A DNA stretch of 64,000 bases from Winogradskyella costae. GTDB lineage: Bacteria; Bacteroidota; Bacteroidia; Flavobacteriales; Flavobacteriaceae. Shown in pieces: positions 8,814-17,761 of this stretch (position 1 is its first letter; every line of letters begins with the position of its first letter). The position numbers were made by a program, and so were the translations under genes. The stretch lies in the NCBI RefSeq assembly GCF_013403865.1, contig NZ_JABFDK010000005.1, positions 124,001-188,000 of the forward strand, in the 5' to 3' direction. The notes beneath the pieces are model-generated. The model was not told where the DNA came from, made no database searches, and saw nothing but the letters and a program-made list of their open reading frames with translations.

Positions 8814-9770
8814 ATGAATATACTACGAATTATCATTCTTCTTTTACTTCCATTAGGTCTGTTTGCTCAAAAAATAGACCATGCTGTTTCATACAGAACT
8901 ATAGAGAAAGACCGTTATTTCAGGTTTCATTATGACAATGATTATTTTGCTGCTACCGACGAGAATTATACACAAGGTTATAGTTTTGAATTGGTGTTGC
9001 CTGGTTTAGAACAGAATCCTGTGAATCATTTATTTTATAAGCCTAAAGATGTAACTACGAAATACGGCTTGGCTATTGAACATATTGGGTTTACACCCAA
9101 TGATTATGTCAGTGAAGCGATTCAAGTTGGGGACCGTCCTTTTTCATCTGCCATTATGTTGAAGAGTTTTACCATGGCCACAGATCAAAGTCGTAAGACC
9201 AAACTATCTCAAGCTTTGAGCTTAGGGTTAATTGGTCCGGGTGCTTTTGGTAAGGAGATGCAAGTTGGCATACATGAAGCGACAGGAAATAAAGTCCCAG
9301 GTGGTTGGGATAACCAGATTAAAAATGATGTGGTGTTGAACTACAGAGTCGACTATGAGAAACAGCTGTATAGCTATAATGATGTATTCACGTTTCAAGC
9401 GCAGTCGTCTTTACAATTAGGTACTTTATTTACAAAGGCGTCTGTAGGGTTTCATAGTACCGTTGGAATTATAAACTCAGCGTTTTCTTCCACACCAAAC
9501 ACAAAGGGGTTTCAATTCTATGCCTACGCACATCCTATGGTTAGTTTAGTTGGTTATGATGCCACATTGCAAGGCGGTTTGATTACTACAGATAGTCCAT
9601 ATACGATTGCTTCTGGTGATGTGGAGCGATTTACAGCACAATTCAATTACGGGCTCGTATTAAAAACGAAAAGCCTATATTTTGAATATACCAGATCTGC
9701 CATCACTAGAGAATTTGAAACGGGGTCCTCAGCCAAATGGGGAGGGATTAGAATTGGGTTTACGTTTTAA
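8814..9770 (+). CDS. LpxR-like lipid A deacylase (DUF2219), outer membrane
   Basis: A 318-aa protein with a signal peptide (cleavage near LFAQ, residues 16-19) and a beta-barrel ending in the aromatic residue F typical of outer-membrane proteins. NDYFAATDENYTQG near residue 42, GPGAFGKEMQ near 141 and GGWDNQ follow the LpxR pattern of conserved N, D, H and S/E residues. LpxR enzymes remove the 3'-acyloxyacyl group from lipid A at the cell surface. The 3.5-kb distance from meaB and the lipid-sugar genes does not imply an operon. Divergent from the permease gene. Confidence 0.87.
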   Translation: MNILRIIILLLLPLGLFAQKIDHAVSYRTIEKDRYFRFHYDNDYFAATDENYTQGYSFELVLPGLEQNPVNHLFYKPKDVTTKYGLAIEHIGFTPNDYVSEAIQVGDRPFSSAIMLKSFTMATDQSRKTKLSQALSLGLIGPGAFGKEMQVGIHEATGNKVPGGWDNQIKNDVVLNYRVDYEKQLYSYNDVFTFQAQSSLQLGTLFTKASVGFHSTVGIINSAFSSTPNTKGFQFYAYAHPMVSLVGYDATLQGGLITTDSPYTIASGDVERFTAQFNYGLVLKTKSLYFEYTRSAITREFETGSSAKWGGIRIGFTF

Positions 9771-9801
9771 ATAAGCGTCTAATTCTGATAGTACGCGTCT
9801 A

Positions 9802-10212
9802 TTAAAAATTCTTGTTTATCTGTTTTTTAGTCAGAATATGTCCTAAAATGAAGCCCACAATCGCAAATACGCCATCTGAAAGCGTAAACCATAGTTCTTT
9901 TGGTAACATCACGATATTAAAGAATGTAGCCGCAAGCATTAACACCCCAACGATGTAACTTGGTACGATACTGGTTTTAGATATTTTGGCTGCTACAAAC
10001 ATTCCAATTAGCACTCCAACGAAATGGGCAATGACGACACATATTTTGATGCCCACAGGAATCTTATTCATGTTGTTGCTCAGCCAGTCCATATTCAAAG
10101 GGTCTGCGCCATCTGGCAGAGGAAATAGGTTATGACCGATTAGATTTTCGATGAGGTAAACCGTAAGTGATGCTGCGATAAAGCCAATAATGGTCGCTAA
10201 TACATTTCTCAT
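9802..10212 (-). CDS. Hypothetical four-helix membrane protein
   Basis: A 136-aa protein with hydrophobic segments near residues 4-22, 55-76, 83-101 and 108-126. The first loop holds GHNLFPLPDGADPLN. Short proteins of this layout are common in Bacteroidota, but I do not recognise a named domain. It is on the same strand as the S9 peptidase and 57 bases downstream of it, so it may be co-transcribed. Confidence 0.7.
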   Translation of the reverse strand: MRNVLATIIGFIAASLTVYLIENLIGHNLFPLPDGADPLNMDWLSNNMNKIPVGIKICVVIAHFVGVLIGMFVAAKISKTSIVPSYIVGVLMLAATFFNIVMLPKELWFTLSDGVFAIVGFILGHILTKKQINKNF

Positions 10213-10269
10213 TATTCCAATTGATTAGTGGTTATTATAAATGCTATGTGTATTTAAAGGTATGAATTA

Positions 10270-12177
10270 TTATAAGGTTTCCTTTAACCACTTAAAAAAT
10301 TCGTGTTGCCACACCAGTGCATTTTGTGGATTTAATACCCAGTGGTTCTCTTCAGGGAAATATAATAATTTGCTTTTTAAGCCTAATAGTTGTGCCGCTT
10401 GGTAAGCGCTTAACCCTTGTTCAATTGGCACTCTGTAATCTTTTCCACCTTGAATGATTAACATTGGAGTATTCCATTCCGCAACCTTGTTCACGGGGTT
10501 AAATTCATTATAGGTCTTTTGTGCCGTTTTATTGTCTTTGTCCCAATACGCTCCTCCAAAATCATGATTCACAAAGAATAATTCTTCGGTGGTGCCATAC
10601 ATCGATCTGGTATCAAAAACACCATCGTGAGAAATGAATGTTTTAAAGCGATTGTTGTGAATTCCGGCTAAGTAAAATACGGAATAGCCACCAAAACTGG
10701 CACCAATAGCACCCAATCGGTCGTTATCTACATAGGGTTCTTTTGCGATATCATCAATAGCAGACAGGTAATCGTCCATTACTTGGCCTCCCCAATCTTT
10801 ACTAATATCTTCATTCCATTTTACACCATGTCCTGGCATACCACGACGGTTAGGTGCTACGACAATATAGCCTTGTGACGCCATGAGCTGGAAATTCCAA
10901 CGGTACGAATAAAACTGAGATAAGGGTGATTGTGGTCCACCTTGCGCATATAATAAGGTTGGGTATTTTTTTGTCGCATCAAAATTAGGAGGTAGAATGA
11001 CCCAAACTAACATTTGTTGGCCATCGGTTGTGGTGACGTAGCGTTTTTCGACTTTAGGTAAATCGACACTATCGTATAAATCCTTGTTGATGTTGGTGAG
11101 TTGGGTAAAGCTTTTCTTTTTTAGGTTGAAATTATACATATCAGCCGCATGGTTCATGTCGGTTCTGGTTACCACTAAGGTATTGTCTTTTTGAGCGATA
11201 ATACTGGTCACATCAAACTGCCCTTCTGAAAGTTGTTCTACTACCGGAGCGATACGTTTTTTACCTGGATAATTCACTTTAAAAAGTTGAATGGTGCCGT
11301 CTACAGGTGCTGTGAAATACACCGTGTTGCCATCGTTACTCCATAGAAAGCTTCTGACGGTGCCATCCCATTGTTGGGTTAGGTTTTGTTGTATGCCGTT
11401 GTTTAAAACTATGATGTCGTTTTTATCGCTTTCGTAGCCATCGGTTTTCATTTGTAACCACGCCAATGCACCCGTTGAAGCAAATGCCGGATTGGTATCG
11501 TAGCCTTTGTTATCTTCTGTAATGTTCTCCGTGGTTTTAGTGGCTAAGGTGTATTTGTAAATGTCCGTATTGGTGCTGGTAGCATAGGCTTTACCTTTTA
11601 GCTTTTTACTGACGTAGTAAATGGCTTTACTGTCTGGCGACCAGATATAATCTTCATCACCACCAAACGGTTTTTGAGGGGTGTGATAAGGTTCGTTAGG
11701 CATAATGTCTATGGCTGAGGTATCCTCTTCACCGACTTTTTTATAAAACAAATGGTTGAAGCTGCCATCGCTCCAGGTATCCCAATGGCGAATGTCTAAG
11801 TCTGAAAATATATACACATCAGACTTGTCTAGATGCTTGTAAGCGTCTGTTCCCTTTATGTTTTCGATATGAACCTCGTTATTAAATAACTGATAGTTAC
11901 CATCTGCAGAGGTGTTTTTGTCGGTTGCTTTGACGTCTTCCTCTTTTATTTCTACGATAGCACCACCATCTACAGGCATTTTAAAGTACTTAGAATCGTA
12001 ACTATTGTCTTCAATATTAGGTGTTTTTACGGTGAAGAATAGGGTTGTTCCTCCGCTATCTAAACCCATAACACTAAGGCGTTCTACTTGCCATAATAAT
12101 TCTGGGGTCATTGTTTTTTGTGCGATCATTAAGTTGCTTGTCAGGATTAATGTGAAAATAAGGAGGGTGTTTTTCAT
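10270..12177 (-). CDS. S9-family (prolyl oligopeptidase/DPP-like) serine peptidase
   Basis: A 635-aa exported peptidase with a signal peptide (residues 1-19, ending MIAQ). An N-terminal seven-bladed propeller occupies about residues 25-370 and a C-terminal alpha/beta-hydrolase about 385-635. The catalytic triad is visible: S494 in GASFGGY, D580 in QGGKDYRVP and H612 in ENHW. YAQGGPQSP provides the oxyanion region. Relatives cleave dipeptides or acyl-peptides from oligopeptides in the periplasm. The start at 12177 is the only one giving the signal peptide. Confidence 0.93.
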   Translation of the reverse strand: MKNTLLIFTLILTSNLMIAQKTMTPELLWQVERLSVMGLDSGGTTLFFTVKTPNIEDNSYDSKYFKMPVDGGAIVEIKEEDVKATDKNTSADGNYQLFNNEVHIENIKGTDAYKHLDKSDVYIFSDLDIRHWDTWSDGSFNHLFYKKVGEEDTSAIDIMPNEPYHTPQKPFGGDEDYIWSPDSKAIYYVSKKLKGKAYATSTNTDIYKYTLATKTTENITEDNKGYDTNPAFASTGALAWLQMKTDGYESDKNDIIVLNNGIQQNLTQQWDGTVRSFLWSNDGNTVYFTAPVDGTIQLFKVNYPGKKRIAPVVEQLSEGQFDVTSIIAQKDNTLVVTRTDMNHAADMYNFNLKKKSFTQLTNINKDLYDSVDLPKVEKRYVTTTDGQQMLVWVILPPNFDATKKYPTLLYAQGGPQSPLSQFYSYRWNFQLMASQGYIVVAPNRRGMPGHGVKWNEDISKDWGGQVMDDYLSAIDDIAKEPYVDNDRLGAIGASFGGYSVFYLAGIHNNRFKTFISHDGVFDTRSMYGTTEELFFVNHDFGGAYWDKDNKTAQKTYNEFNPVNKVAEWNTPMLIIQGGKDYRVPIEQGLSAYQAAQLLGLKSKLLYFPEENHWVLNPQNALVWQHEFFKWLKETL

Positions 12178-12533
12178 AATGGCTCATTCAATTATTTGCA
12201 AGTGTAAAGTTAAGAAGATTTTTCTATTGCATGGAACGGTAGTGTCAGTCTTCTGTGTTTTTGCGGTAGGTTTATGGGTTGTATTTCCGTCTTAGTTGCG
12301 GTGGATTATTGGTGATTTGGGGTGAAACCGCTCTAAACCTTTGGTATCACTCGCTTTAACCTTGCTTTAACCATATTATAAGCACGCTATAACCACGCTA
12401 TAACCTGTATTTTTTGATGTGCGTTTTTTGCATGACAATGGGTTGAGTTTTGGTGGAACGCTATATTGATTGGACGCGTTACGTTATGGCATTGGAACTT
12501 GGATTTAGAACCGTATGCTGTTGCTAAATGCTA
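12178..12533. other. Intergenic region with short degenerate repeats
   Basis: 356 bases with no convincing gene. Between about 12350 and 12410 there is a degenerate series of GCTTTAACC / GCTATAACC-like words, spaced 9 to 21 bases apart. No clear terminator hairpin was seen. Confidence 0.5.
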
Positions 12534-13094
12534 TTATTTCAAGGGAATTGTGATTCCAACGGCCATGGCTCCAACGAATTGTTTTACAGAAGGTTGAAAG
12601 TAATAGGTGAATCCTACATCTACGTTATTGTTTTTTCCTAATTCTAGCCCGAATGCTAACGGGATGTGATAGATGATGCCGCCTTTATCAATATAATCGT
12701 AGTATGTGAAGGTTTGAAATTTACCGATGGACGTGCCTATTCCTAGTTCAAGATAGGGAGCTACCCAAGGAATTGGTGCTCTCAGTCGTGCTTTTCCTCC
12801 AAGTAAAAAGGCTTTGGATTCTGCTATTTCATCGGTGGGATTATTGTTTAAATCTTCGCCATTGGAATTGGTTATGATGACACCAACATAAGGTCTTAAT
12901 TCAAACCAAGACCTGACTTTTAGTACGAGTTCTCCTTGTAGCAGCAGACCACGATCAGCTACGTCATCTATGCTGTTATAAGGGACACTAATGCCATATC
13001 CGATGAGGGCATTTATTGATTTTTCCTTTACAAACTGTGCGCTTGCGATGTTTGAAGCAAGAAGGATTATGAGGATTGTTAGTGCTTTTTTCAT
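12534..13094 (-). CDS. Outer-membrane beta-barrel protein
   Basis: A 186-aa protein from the ATG at 13094. The signal peptide MKKALTILIILLASNIASAQ is followed by alternating hydrophobic strands and repeated G-x-aromatic turns, ending VGITIPLK. The frame stays open to 13181, but only the internal ATG places the signal peptide at the N-terminus. It resembles generic porin-family small barrels (PF13568/PF13505 type); ligand unknown. It lies just outside the low-coordinate end of the cassette array, and its 5' leader carries a faint remnant of the array repeat. Confidence 0.8.
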   Translation of the reverse strand: MKKALTILIILLASNIASAQFVKEKSINALIGYGISVPYNSIDDVADRGLLLQGELVLKVRSWFELRPYVGVIITNSNGEDLNNNPTDEIAESKAFLLGGKARLRAPIPWVAPYLELGIGTSIGKFQTFTYYDYIDKGGIIYHIPLAFGLELGKNNNVDVGFTYYFQPSVKQFVGAMAVGITIPLK

Positions 13095-13124
13095 GAGGTG
13101 TGGTTGGCGTTTTAGGGTTTGGAT

Positions 13125-13229
13125 GGTTAGGTGGTTTAAGTAACTAATTTGAGGAATACAAATCGAATAGAACAACAGCAAGGATTTTTGTAAGTAGGCT
13201 AGAACTAGCTTTAAATTATATACGGTGTT
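13125..13229 (-). repeat. Array boundary repeat R1 (degenerate attC-like site)
   Basis: The right half (13181-13229) matches the other sites: a GTAAGTAGGC-type block, AGAACTAGCT, then ATATACGGTGTT. The left half is only weakly preserved (TGGTTAGGTGG...AAGTAACTAATTT, about 13125-13150), and no AAC core paired with a private word is visible. It marks the low-coordinate end of the array. Confidence 0.55.
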
Positions 13230-13242
13230 GTAAAACGTTTTT

Positions 13243-14082
13243 TTAGAATGGTAAATCGTCAGGACTAATATCGTCCTTTATATTATTTCTTTTTTCAACT
13301 CTTAAATTTGTTACGTACCTTTTCCAATAATAATTTCCTACAGTTGTAAACCTGTAATAAAAGTCATTTTCCTCAACAACTTCTTCTACGATTTCTTGCA
13401 TTAAAAACTTTTCCTTAATAATCTCGTTTATTCCGTTTGGAAAATTTCTATTATTTCTAATTGAAACTCCTACGTCTTTAAAATAATCAAAAAGGTCAGT
13501 TTTTTCAAATTCGCTAAATTTCTTTTCTAAAGTTGATATATTCAATTCAGAATTATTTTCTTTAGCAGAGTTTTTAAATTCGTTAAGTTCTTTTTCATAT
13601 TGGTCAATTTCCATTTGTTGAATTTGTAGACTTTCCTCTCTTTCATCTAATTGATTTCGTAATTGTTTAATTTGATTATTGAAATCTGCTTTATCTCTAT
13701 AACTTGCTTTAAAGTCTTCTAATTTACTTTCGGCTATTGCAATTTGGTGCTTACCTTCGTAATCATAAATGGTTTGTTTAAGTAAATTATTTTTTCTTCC
13801 AATTGTAGATTTTCTAATCAATTCATCAACTGCCCACATAAAATAGGGAAGTATAATGACATAAATTAAAGCAATTATAAAAGGAACTAAAAAGTAAGTT
13901 TGAAATGAAGAATAGTGGGTAATTATATAATCAATTCGATTTTCTACTTTCTGGTCAGAAAATAAGAGTATCATTATCGGACGCCAATTAATTGCAATCC
14001 AAGAAATAATAAATGTTCCGATTAAAGGGTTTTTTATTCGTTCTCTAGAAGCATCTAAAAATGATTTAATAATGTCTTTCAT
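13243..14082 (-). CDS. Cassette 1: hypothetical membrane/coiled-coil protein
   Basis: A 279-aa protein with two TM segments (about residues 20-40 and 62-84), followed by a long charged coiled coil (about 95-190) and a C-terminal globular part of about 90 residues ending DDISPDDLPF. The region near 200-260 (FKDVGVSIRNN... YRFTTVGNYYWKRY) may be a small ligand-binding or winged-helix fold, but I recognise no family. It fills cassette 1 (13227-14107), whose ends are a perfect 10-bp inverted pair. Function unknown. Confidence 0.72.
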   Translation of the reverse strand: MKDIIKSFLDASRERIKNPLIGTFIISWIAINWRPIMILLFSDQKVENRIDYIITHYSSFQTYFLVPFIIALIYVIILPYFMWAVDELIRKSTIGRKNNLLKQTIYDYEGKHQIAIAESKLEDFKASYRDKADFNNQIKQLRNQLDEREESLQIQQMEIDQYEKELNEFKNSAKENNSELNISTLEKKFSEFEKTDLFDYFKDVGVSIRNNRNFPNGINEIIKEKFLMQEIVEEVVEENDFYYRFTTVGNYYWKRYVTNLRVEKRNNIKDDISPDDLPF

Positions 14083-14104
14083 TGGTTGGTTTCAAATGTT
14101 TTAC

Positions 14105-14217
14105 AACGGTTTTGTGTGGTTCAGTAACTAATTTAGCAAACTTTTACGAACCCGTGAAAATTCCTTAGGTATTTTTGCTAGTAGAGAAGAATCTAGCAAT
14201 TAATTATACACGGTGTT
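14105..14217 (-). repeat. attC-like site R2
   Basis: Runs 113 bases from AAC to GTT. It contains the conserved blocks CAGTAACTAATTTAGCAAAC, TTTACGAACCCGTG, a partly decayed hairpin (14156-14176) and AATTATACACGGTGTT. It separates cassettes 1 and 2; its two flanking private words belong to different cassettes. Confidence 0.75.
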
Positions 14218-14229
14218 GGCAAATCGTTA

Positions 14230-14874
14230 TTATATTCCTAAATTCCAACCGACTACTAATTTTATAGTATTAGTTTTTACTTTACCTCCAACGTGCTTTG
14301 GAACATCTCCTGTATCTATAATTCCAAAGTCATCTCTTATTTCAATTGTTAAGTCATTTTTCTCATTAATTGAAACTTTAGTTCCAATTCCGAAAGAAAG
14401 TCCAAAATCAATATTTTTTTGTTCAGTTACAATATCAGTATCGTCATTTGGATAATCTGAATCAATTTCATTATTTAATAAATAGTTGAAAAATGGTCCA
14501 CCATTTACAAAAAATTTAGAATTTCCAAATTCATATTTTAATAATATTGGGATATTTATGTATTCATAAATTTCACTAAAACTTTCTTTTCCAGTTTCTT
14601 CAGCTTCGTAATTAAAGTATGTTAGTTGCAGTTTCTTAATTTTCTTTTCGTAATTTATATTTGCCTTAATGGATAGGTTTTCTTTTAGATAGTAATCAAA
14701 AGTAACTCCAAATAAATAACCTACTTTAAAATTATTATACTTTGCATATTCGTGACCTCTAACATCTGGATAATTTATTCCTGCATTTATTCCAATTTTG
14801 AAGTCATTTTGAGCACTTAAATTCATTGAAAATATGAATCCAATTACGATTAATATTAAGTAACTTTTATTCAT
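14230..14874 (-). CDS. Cassette 2: outer-membrane beta-barrel protein
   Basis: A 214-aa protein with signal peptide (residues 1-21, ending NLSAQ). Barrel strands of the PF13568 (OMP_b-brl_2) type follow: FKIGINAGINYPD at the start, IPILLKYEF and FFVNGGPFFNYLL in the middle, and KLVVGWNLGI at the end. Likely an outer-membrane protein of unknown ligand. It occupies cassette 2 (14215-14911), framed by a perfect 9-bp inverted pair. Such OmpA-sized barrels are widespread, so presence in a cassette suggests envelope variation rather than a specific pathway. Confidence 0.82.
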   Translation of the reverse strand: MNKSYLILIVIGFIFSMNLSAQNDFKIGINAGINYPDVRGHEYAKYNNFKVGYLFGVTFDYYLKENLSIKANINYEKKIKKLQLTYFNYEAEETGKESFSEIYEYINIPILLKYEFGNSKFFVNGGPFFNYLLNNEIDSDYPNDDTDIVTEQKNIDFGLSFGIGTKVSINEKNDLTIEIRDDFGIIDTGDVPKHVGGKVKTNTIKLVVGWNLGI

Positions 14875-14908
14875 ATGTTTTTATCGTTTTGAGTGAGTTT
14901 TGTTTGCC

Positions 14909-15035
14909 AACGTGTTTGTGTATGGTTAGTTGCGTAGTTTAGCAACTAAGTTAGCAAACTTTTACGAACCCGTGAAAATTCCGCAGGAATTTTCGCAAGT
15001 AGGCAAGAACAAAGCAATTAATTATACACGGTGTT
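14909..15035 (-). repeat. attC-like site R3 (best preserved copy)
   Basis: 127 bases from AAC to GTT. Nested palindromes are visible. GTGTAT near the left end pairs with ATACAC near the right end. TTAGTTGC pairs with GCAACTAA around 14926-14949. A perfect 9-bp hairpin (GAAAATTCC-GCA-GGAATTTTC) occupies 14974-14994. Same repeat family as R2 and R6-R9. Confidence 0.8.
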
Positions 15036-15050
15036 GGGCATAGTTATTAT

Positions 15051-16223
15051 TTAATTCTCATTATCAAGAGTTTCGTCTATTAATGTTAATCCAAACATAA
15101 TTTCTTTTGTTAAATCTTTTAAAGTAACTTCTGTATTTCTTTTACTAGTATTGAACTTAAGATTTATTGGTGGCCAATTCATAATTTCTTTTAGCATTTC
15201 TGCTGTTGAATTCATTGCATATTCCATAGAATCACGAAAAGCTATAGTATTTGACTCTATGTCATGTTCATCAATACCTCCATAAGATTTAAAGGTCAAA
15301 TATAAATCTGATGTTACTTTACCAACCTCTTTTAAATTGTCAGAAAAATTAGGTAATACAGAGTTTATTTCATCGTTGAATTCATCTAATTCATTAGAGA
15401 GTCTATTAACTACTTTTTTTGCCTTAGATAATTTTAGTCTAGTATCTTTTATGTTATTTGCTTGATTAATTTCTTCTGTTCCTTTATTTAAATTCTTTGT
15501 TAGTTTTTCAAGATAATTTGTAAGGGTTGACAAATTGATAGTAATTTTATTAAAGCACTCATATCCATTTTCATTAATTTCAAAAACATCAATATCTTCG
15601 AAGTTGCCTTTTGTTGAATTTTCAATTTCATCTATTAAAGAGACTATATTTTGATATTTAGTGTCTTTCTTAGGTAAAAATATTTCTGTTGAAGTTTCAG
15701 TATTTTCTTGTTTATCAATAAATTTATCTTTTATTAAACTAGATAAATTTAATCGAAATAAAGTTTCAAAATTCTCAATACTTTCAAATTCTTTATAAAG
15801 AAGTTTGTTAGAAAGTTCTTTTTTAAATTCCATTATACCATCTAATTCAGACGTATTTATAGCATTTAAATTATTAGGTGTTGCAGTTTTAAAATATATT
15901 AATTGTTGCTTTTCAGGATTTTTTATGGCTCTATTAATTTCTTCTACAGTTCCTGATTTATCTCTTCTAGTTGGTGTACCTAATTTCATCCATAATATTC
16001 CAATCAATATATCATAGTCAATTTGATTATTAATTATTTCTTGTCCATCTTCACCAATGTCAGTATAAGTATCTTCATTCCAATGTACAATTTGTATTAT
16101 GAAGTTACTGATTTTTCCAAAAGTTTTATTAAATTCTTTTACTATAACTTCTATGGAATTAAGTTCATCTTTAATGTCTCCAGGACAAGATATAAATAGA
16201 TTTATTTGATTTATTTCTTTCAA
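15051..16223 (-). CDS. Cassette 3: DUF4062-type protein
   Basis: A 390-aa protein. Residues about 6-110 match the DUF4062 pattern, a TIR-like Rossmann domain common at the N-terminus of STAND-type and defence-related proteins: INLFISCPGDIKDE, IVHWNEDT, YDILIGILWMKLGTPT and SGTVEEINRAI. The remainder is helical, probably coiled coil, without an NTPase motif. The start is TTG at 16223: TAA lies directly upstream in frame, the domain begins at residue 6, and no other start fits. Fills cassette 3, with a perfect 10-bp inverted pair at its ends. Role unknown; a defence or signalling role is an inference from domain family only. Confidence 0.8.
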   Translation of the reverse strand: MKEINQINLFISCPGDIKDELNSIEVIVKEFNKTFGKISNFIIQIVHWNEDTYTDIGEDGQEIINNQIDYDILIGILWMKLGTPTRRDKSGTVEEINRAIKNPEKQQLIYFKTATPNNLNAINTSELDGIMEFKKELSNKLLYKEFESIENFETLFRLNLSSLIKDKFIDKQENTETSTEIFLPKKDTKYQNIVSLIDEIENSTKGNFEDIDVFEINENGYECFNKITINLSTLTNYLEKLTKNLNKGTEEINQANNIKDTRLKLSKAKKVVNRLSNELDEFNDEINSVLPNFSDNLKEVGKVTSDLYLTFKSYGGIDEHDIESNTIAFRDSMEYAMNSTAEMLKEIMNWPPINLKFNTSKRNTEVTLKDLTKEIMFGLTLIDETLDNEN

Positions 16224-16300
16224 TTATTATAATGATTTTGAATTAAGTTTAAATTTCAGTTATTATTATTATTATTATTGATGTTGCGTTAATTATGCCC

Positions 16301-16784
16301 AACTTGTTATATGAGTACAATCATTCACGTTATCCCTATCTTAATACCAGATAACAACAGTTATAGCCCTCCATTCTTAGTTTATAAAACTACGCAATAC
16401 TTTGCAAAGTTTAGTACGTGACTTTACGTATATTTCTATAAAAATAAGGTAGTTATGTGAATTATGGTTACTGTTTTCCGTAATGCTATAAAAAAAACGA
16501 AGCGGTTGCTGAGCATTTTAGGTGATGGTTGTAGGCGTTGGCTGGTTTTTGGAGCTGTCTAAGTGCTGTATACGCTCATTGTAAATAGATTGATGCTTGG
16601 TTCTAATGCTTTTCGATACATGCCGACAGAAAAGTCGGCACACTCGAAGTGACGGTGTGGGAGGGTTTTATATGCGTTGGTACATAAGTTGCAGATAGAT
16701 CCGAGCGCAGAAATCTTGTGAAGCTAAATTCTGCGAGGATTTTGGTAAGTAGGCTAGAACTAGCTATAAATTATATACTGTGTT
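16301..16784 (-). repeat. Long composite attC-like site R4 (type B)
   Basis: 484 bases from AAC to GTT. It begins AACTTGTTATATGAGTACAA instead of the type A start, and ends with the usual GGTAAGTAGGCTAGAACTAG block and ATATACTGTGTT. It is about 80-90% similar by eye to R10 along its length and shares its first 200 bases with R13. It contains a 7-bp hairpin TGCCGAC-AGAAAA-GTCGGCA at 16621-16640. No gene is visible inside. Confidence 0.72.
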
Positions 16785-16796
16785 GTAGCCAGTTAT

Positions 16797-17561
16797 TTAA
16801 TTCCAAATTTCATTCGATGCTGTTAAAATGACAGGATATTTATCAGTTACAAGTATTGTTTGTTCGTGTTGGGTTACATATCCACCTTTATTGCCGACTA
16901 AAGTCCAACCGTCATTCAGTTCTACAGCAACAGTTGAATTTGTTGAAATAAAAGTCTCTATTGCTACTGTTGTGTTTTTTTTGAACCTTTCTCTGTTACT
17001 TTTAACTCTGTAGTTTAAAATATTTTCAGGCTTTTCGTGTAGACTCCTGCCGACTCCGTGACCAGCCAAGTTTCTAATAACTTTAAACCCTGACTTTTTT
17101 GCTTCAGTTTCTATTAAATATCCAATTTCAGAAATTTTTACTCCGCCTTTGATATTGTTTATAGCTTTACGTAGAATGCTTTTAGAAGCATCAACAAGAG
17201 GTTGGTGATTATGAATGTCCTTTCCAAGAACAAAAGAGCCACCATTGTCAGACCAAAAACCGTTAAGCTCCGCAGAAACATCAATATTAATTAAATCTCC
17301 TTCTTTCAATATTTTTTTATTTGATGGTATTCCGTGTGCAGCTTCTTTGTTTATACTTATACAAGAATAACCAGGAAATCCATAAGTCTCATAAGGTGCA
17401 GATTTAGCTCCATAACTCTTTAAAATTTCACCTCCATATTCATCAAGCTCTTTAGTTGACATTCCAACTTTAGCATATTCCCTCATTAATTTTAGTGTAG
17501 TTCCAACAACTTCACTAATTTTTTTCATTCCGATTAATTCAGATTCCTTTGTTATTGACAT
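16797..17561 (-). CDS. map: Cassette 4: type I methionine aminopeptidase
   Basis: A 254-aa M24A metallopeptidase that removes the initiator methionine from proteins. All five metal ligands are present: D94, D105, H168, E202 and E233; H76 in AAHGIPS is the conserved substrate-site histidine. Length matches bacterial MetAP-I without extension. The essential chromosomal copy would normally sit with ribosomal-protein genes, so this is probably a supplementary enzyme carried by cassette 4 (16782-17586). A role in resistance to a MetAP inhibitor or in processing odd N-termini is conceivable, but not shown. Confidence 0.93.
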   Translation of the reverse strand: MSITKESELIGMKKISEVVGTTLKLMREYAKVGMSTKELDEYGGEILKSYGAKSAPYETYGFPGYSCISINKEAAHGIPSNKKILKEGDLINIDVSAELNGFWSDNGGSFVLGKDIHNHQPLVDASKSILRKAINNIKGGVKISEIGYLIETEAKKSGFKVIRNLAGHGVGRSLHEKPENILNYRVKSNRERFKKNTTVAIETFISTNSTVAVELNDGWTLVGNKGGYVTQHEQTILVTDKYPVILTASNEIWN

Positions 17562-17583
17562 TTCTTTTTTTTTAATTGGCTAC

Positions 17584-17733
17584 AACGTGATTGTGTATGG
17601 TTTACTTCGTCTGTTCGCTGCGCTCGGGTGTTGCGTGTTTTAAGCACTAAAGTTAGCAAATAAATCACTGATAGAGAGTCTGAGAGGACTTTTGTAAGTA
17701 GGCTATAACTAGCAATGAATTATACACGGTGTT
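17584..17733 (-). repeat. attC-like site R5 (nested form)
   Basis: 150 bases from AAC to GTT. The first 49 bases (ending CTCGGGTGTT at 17632) closely match the entire short site R11. The remainder returns to the common right half, GTAAGTAGGCTATAACTAGC...ATACACGGTGTT. This looks like one site inserted in or fused to another. Confidence 0.7.
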
Positions 17734-17761
17734 GGCAGTAGTTTTAATTGCTTATTTATAC

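Noticed and set aside
12005..12295. 96-codon frame opposite the S9 peptidase N-terminus
   Set aside because: Most of it is antisense to a strongly supported peptidase gene, and the composition is cysteine-rich and unlike local proteins.
12480..13094. The 12.5-kb beta-barrel gene as a thirteenth cassette
   Set aside because: No GTT-plus-private word near 12500 pairs with a word near 13095-13110, and R1 lacks an AAC core, so the gene is left outside the array.
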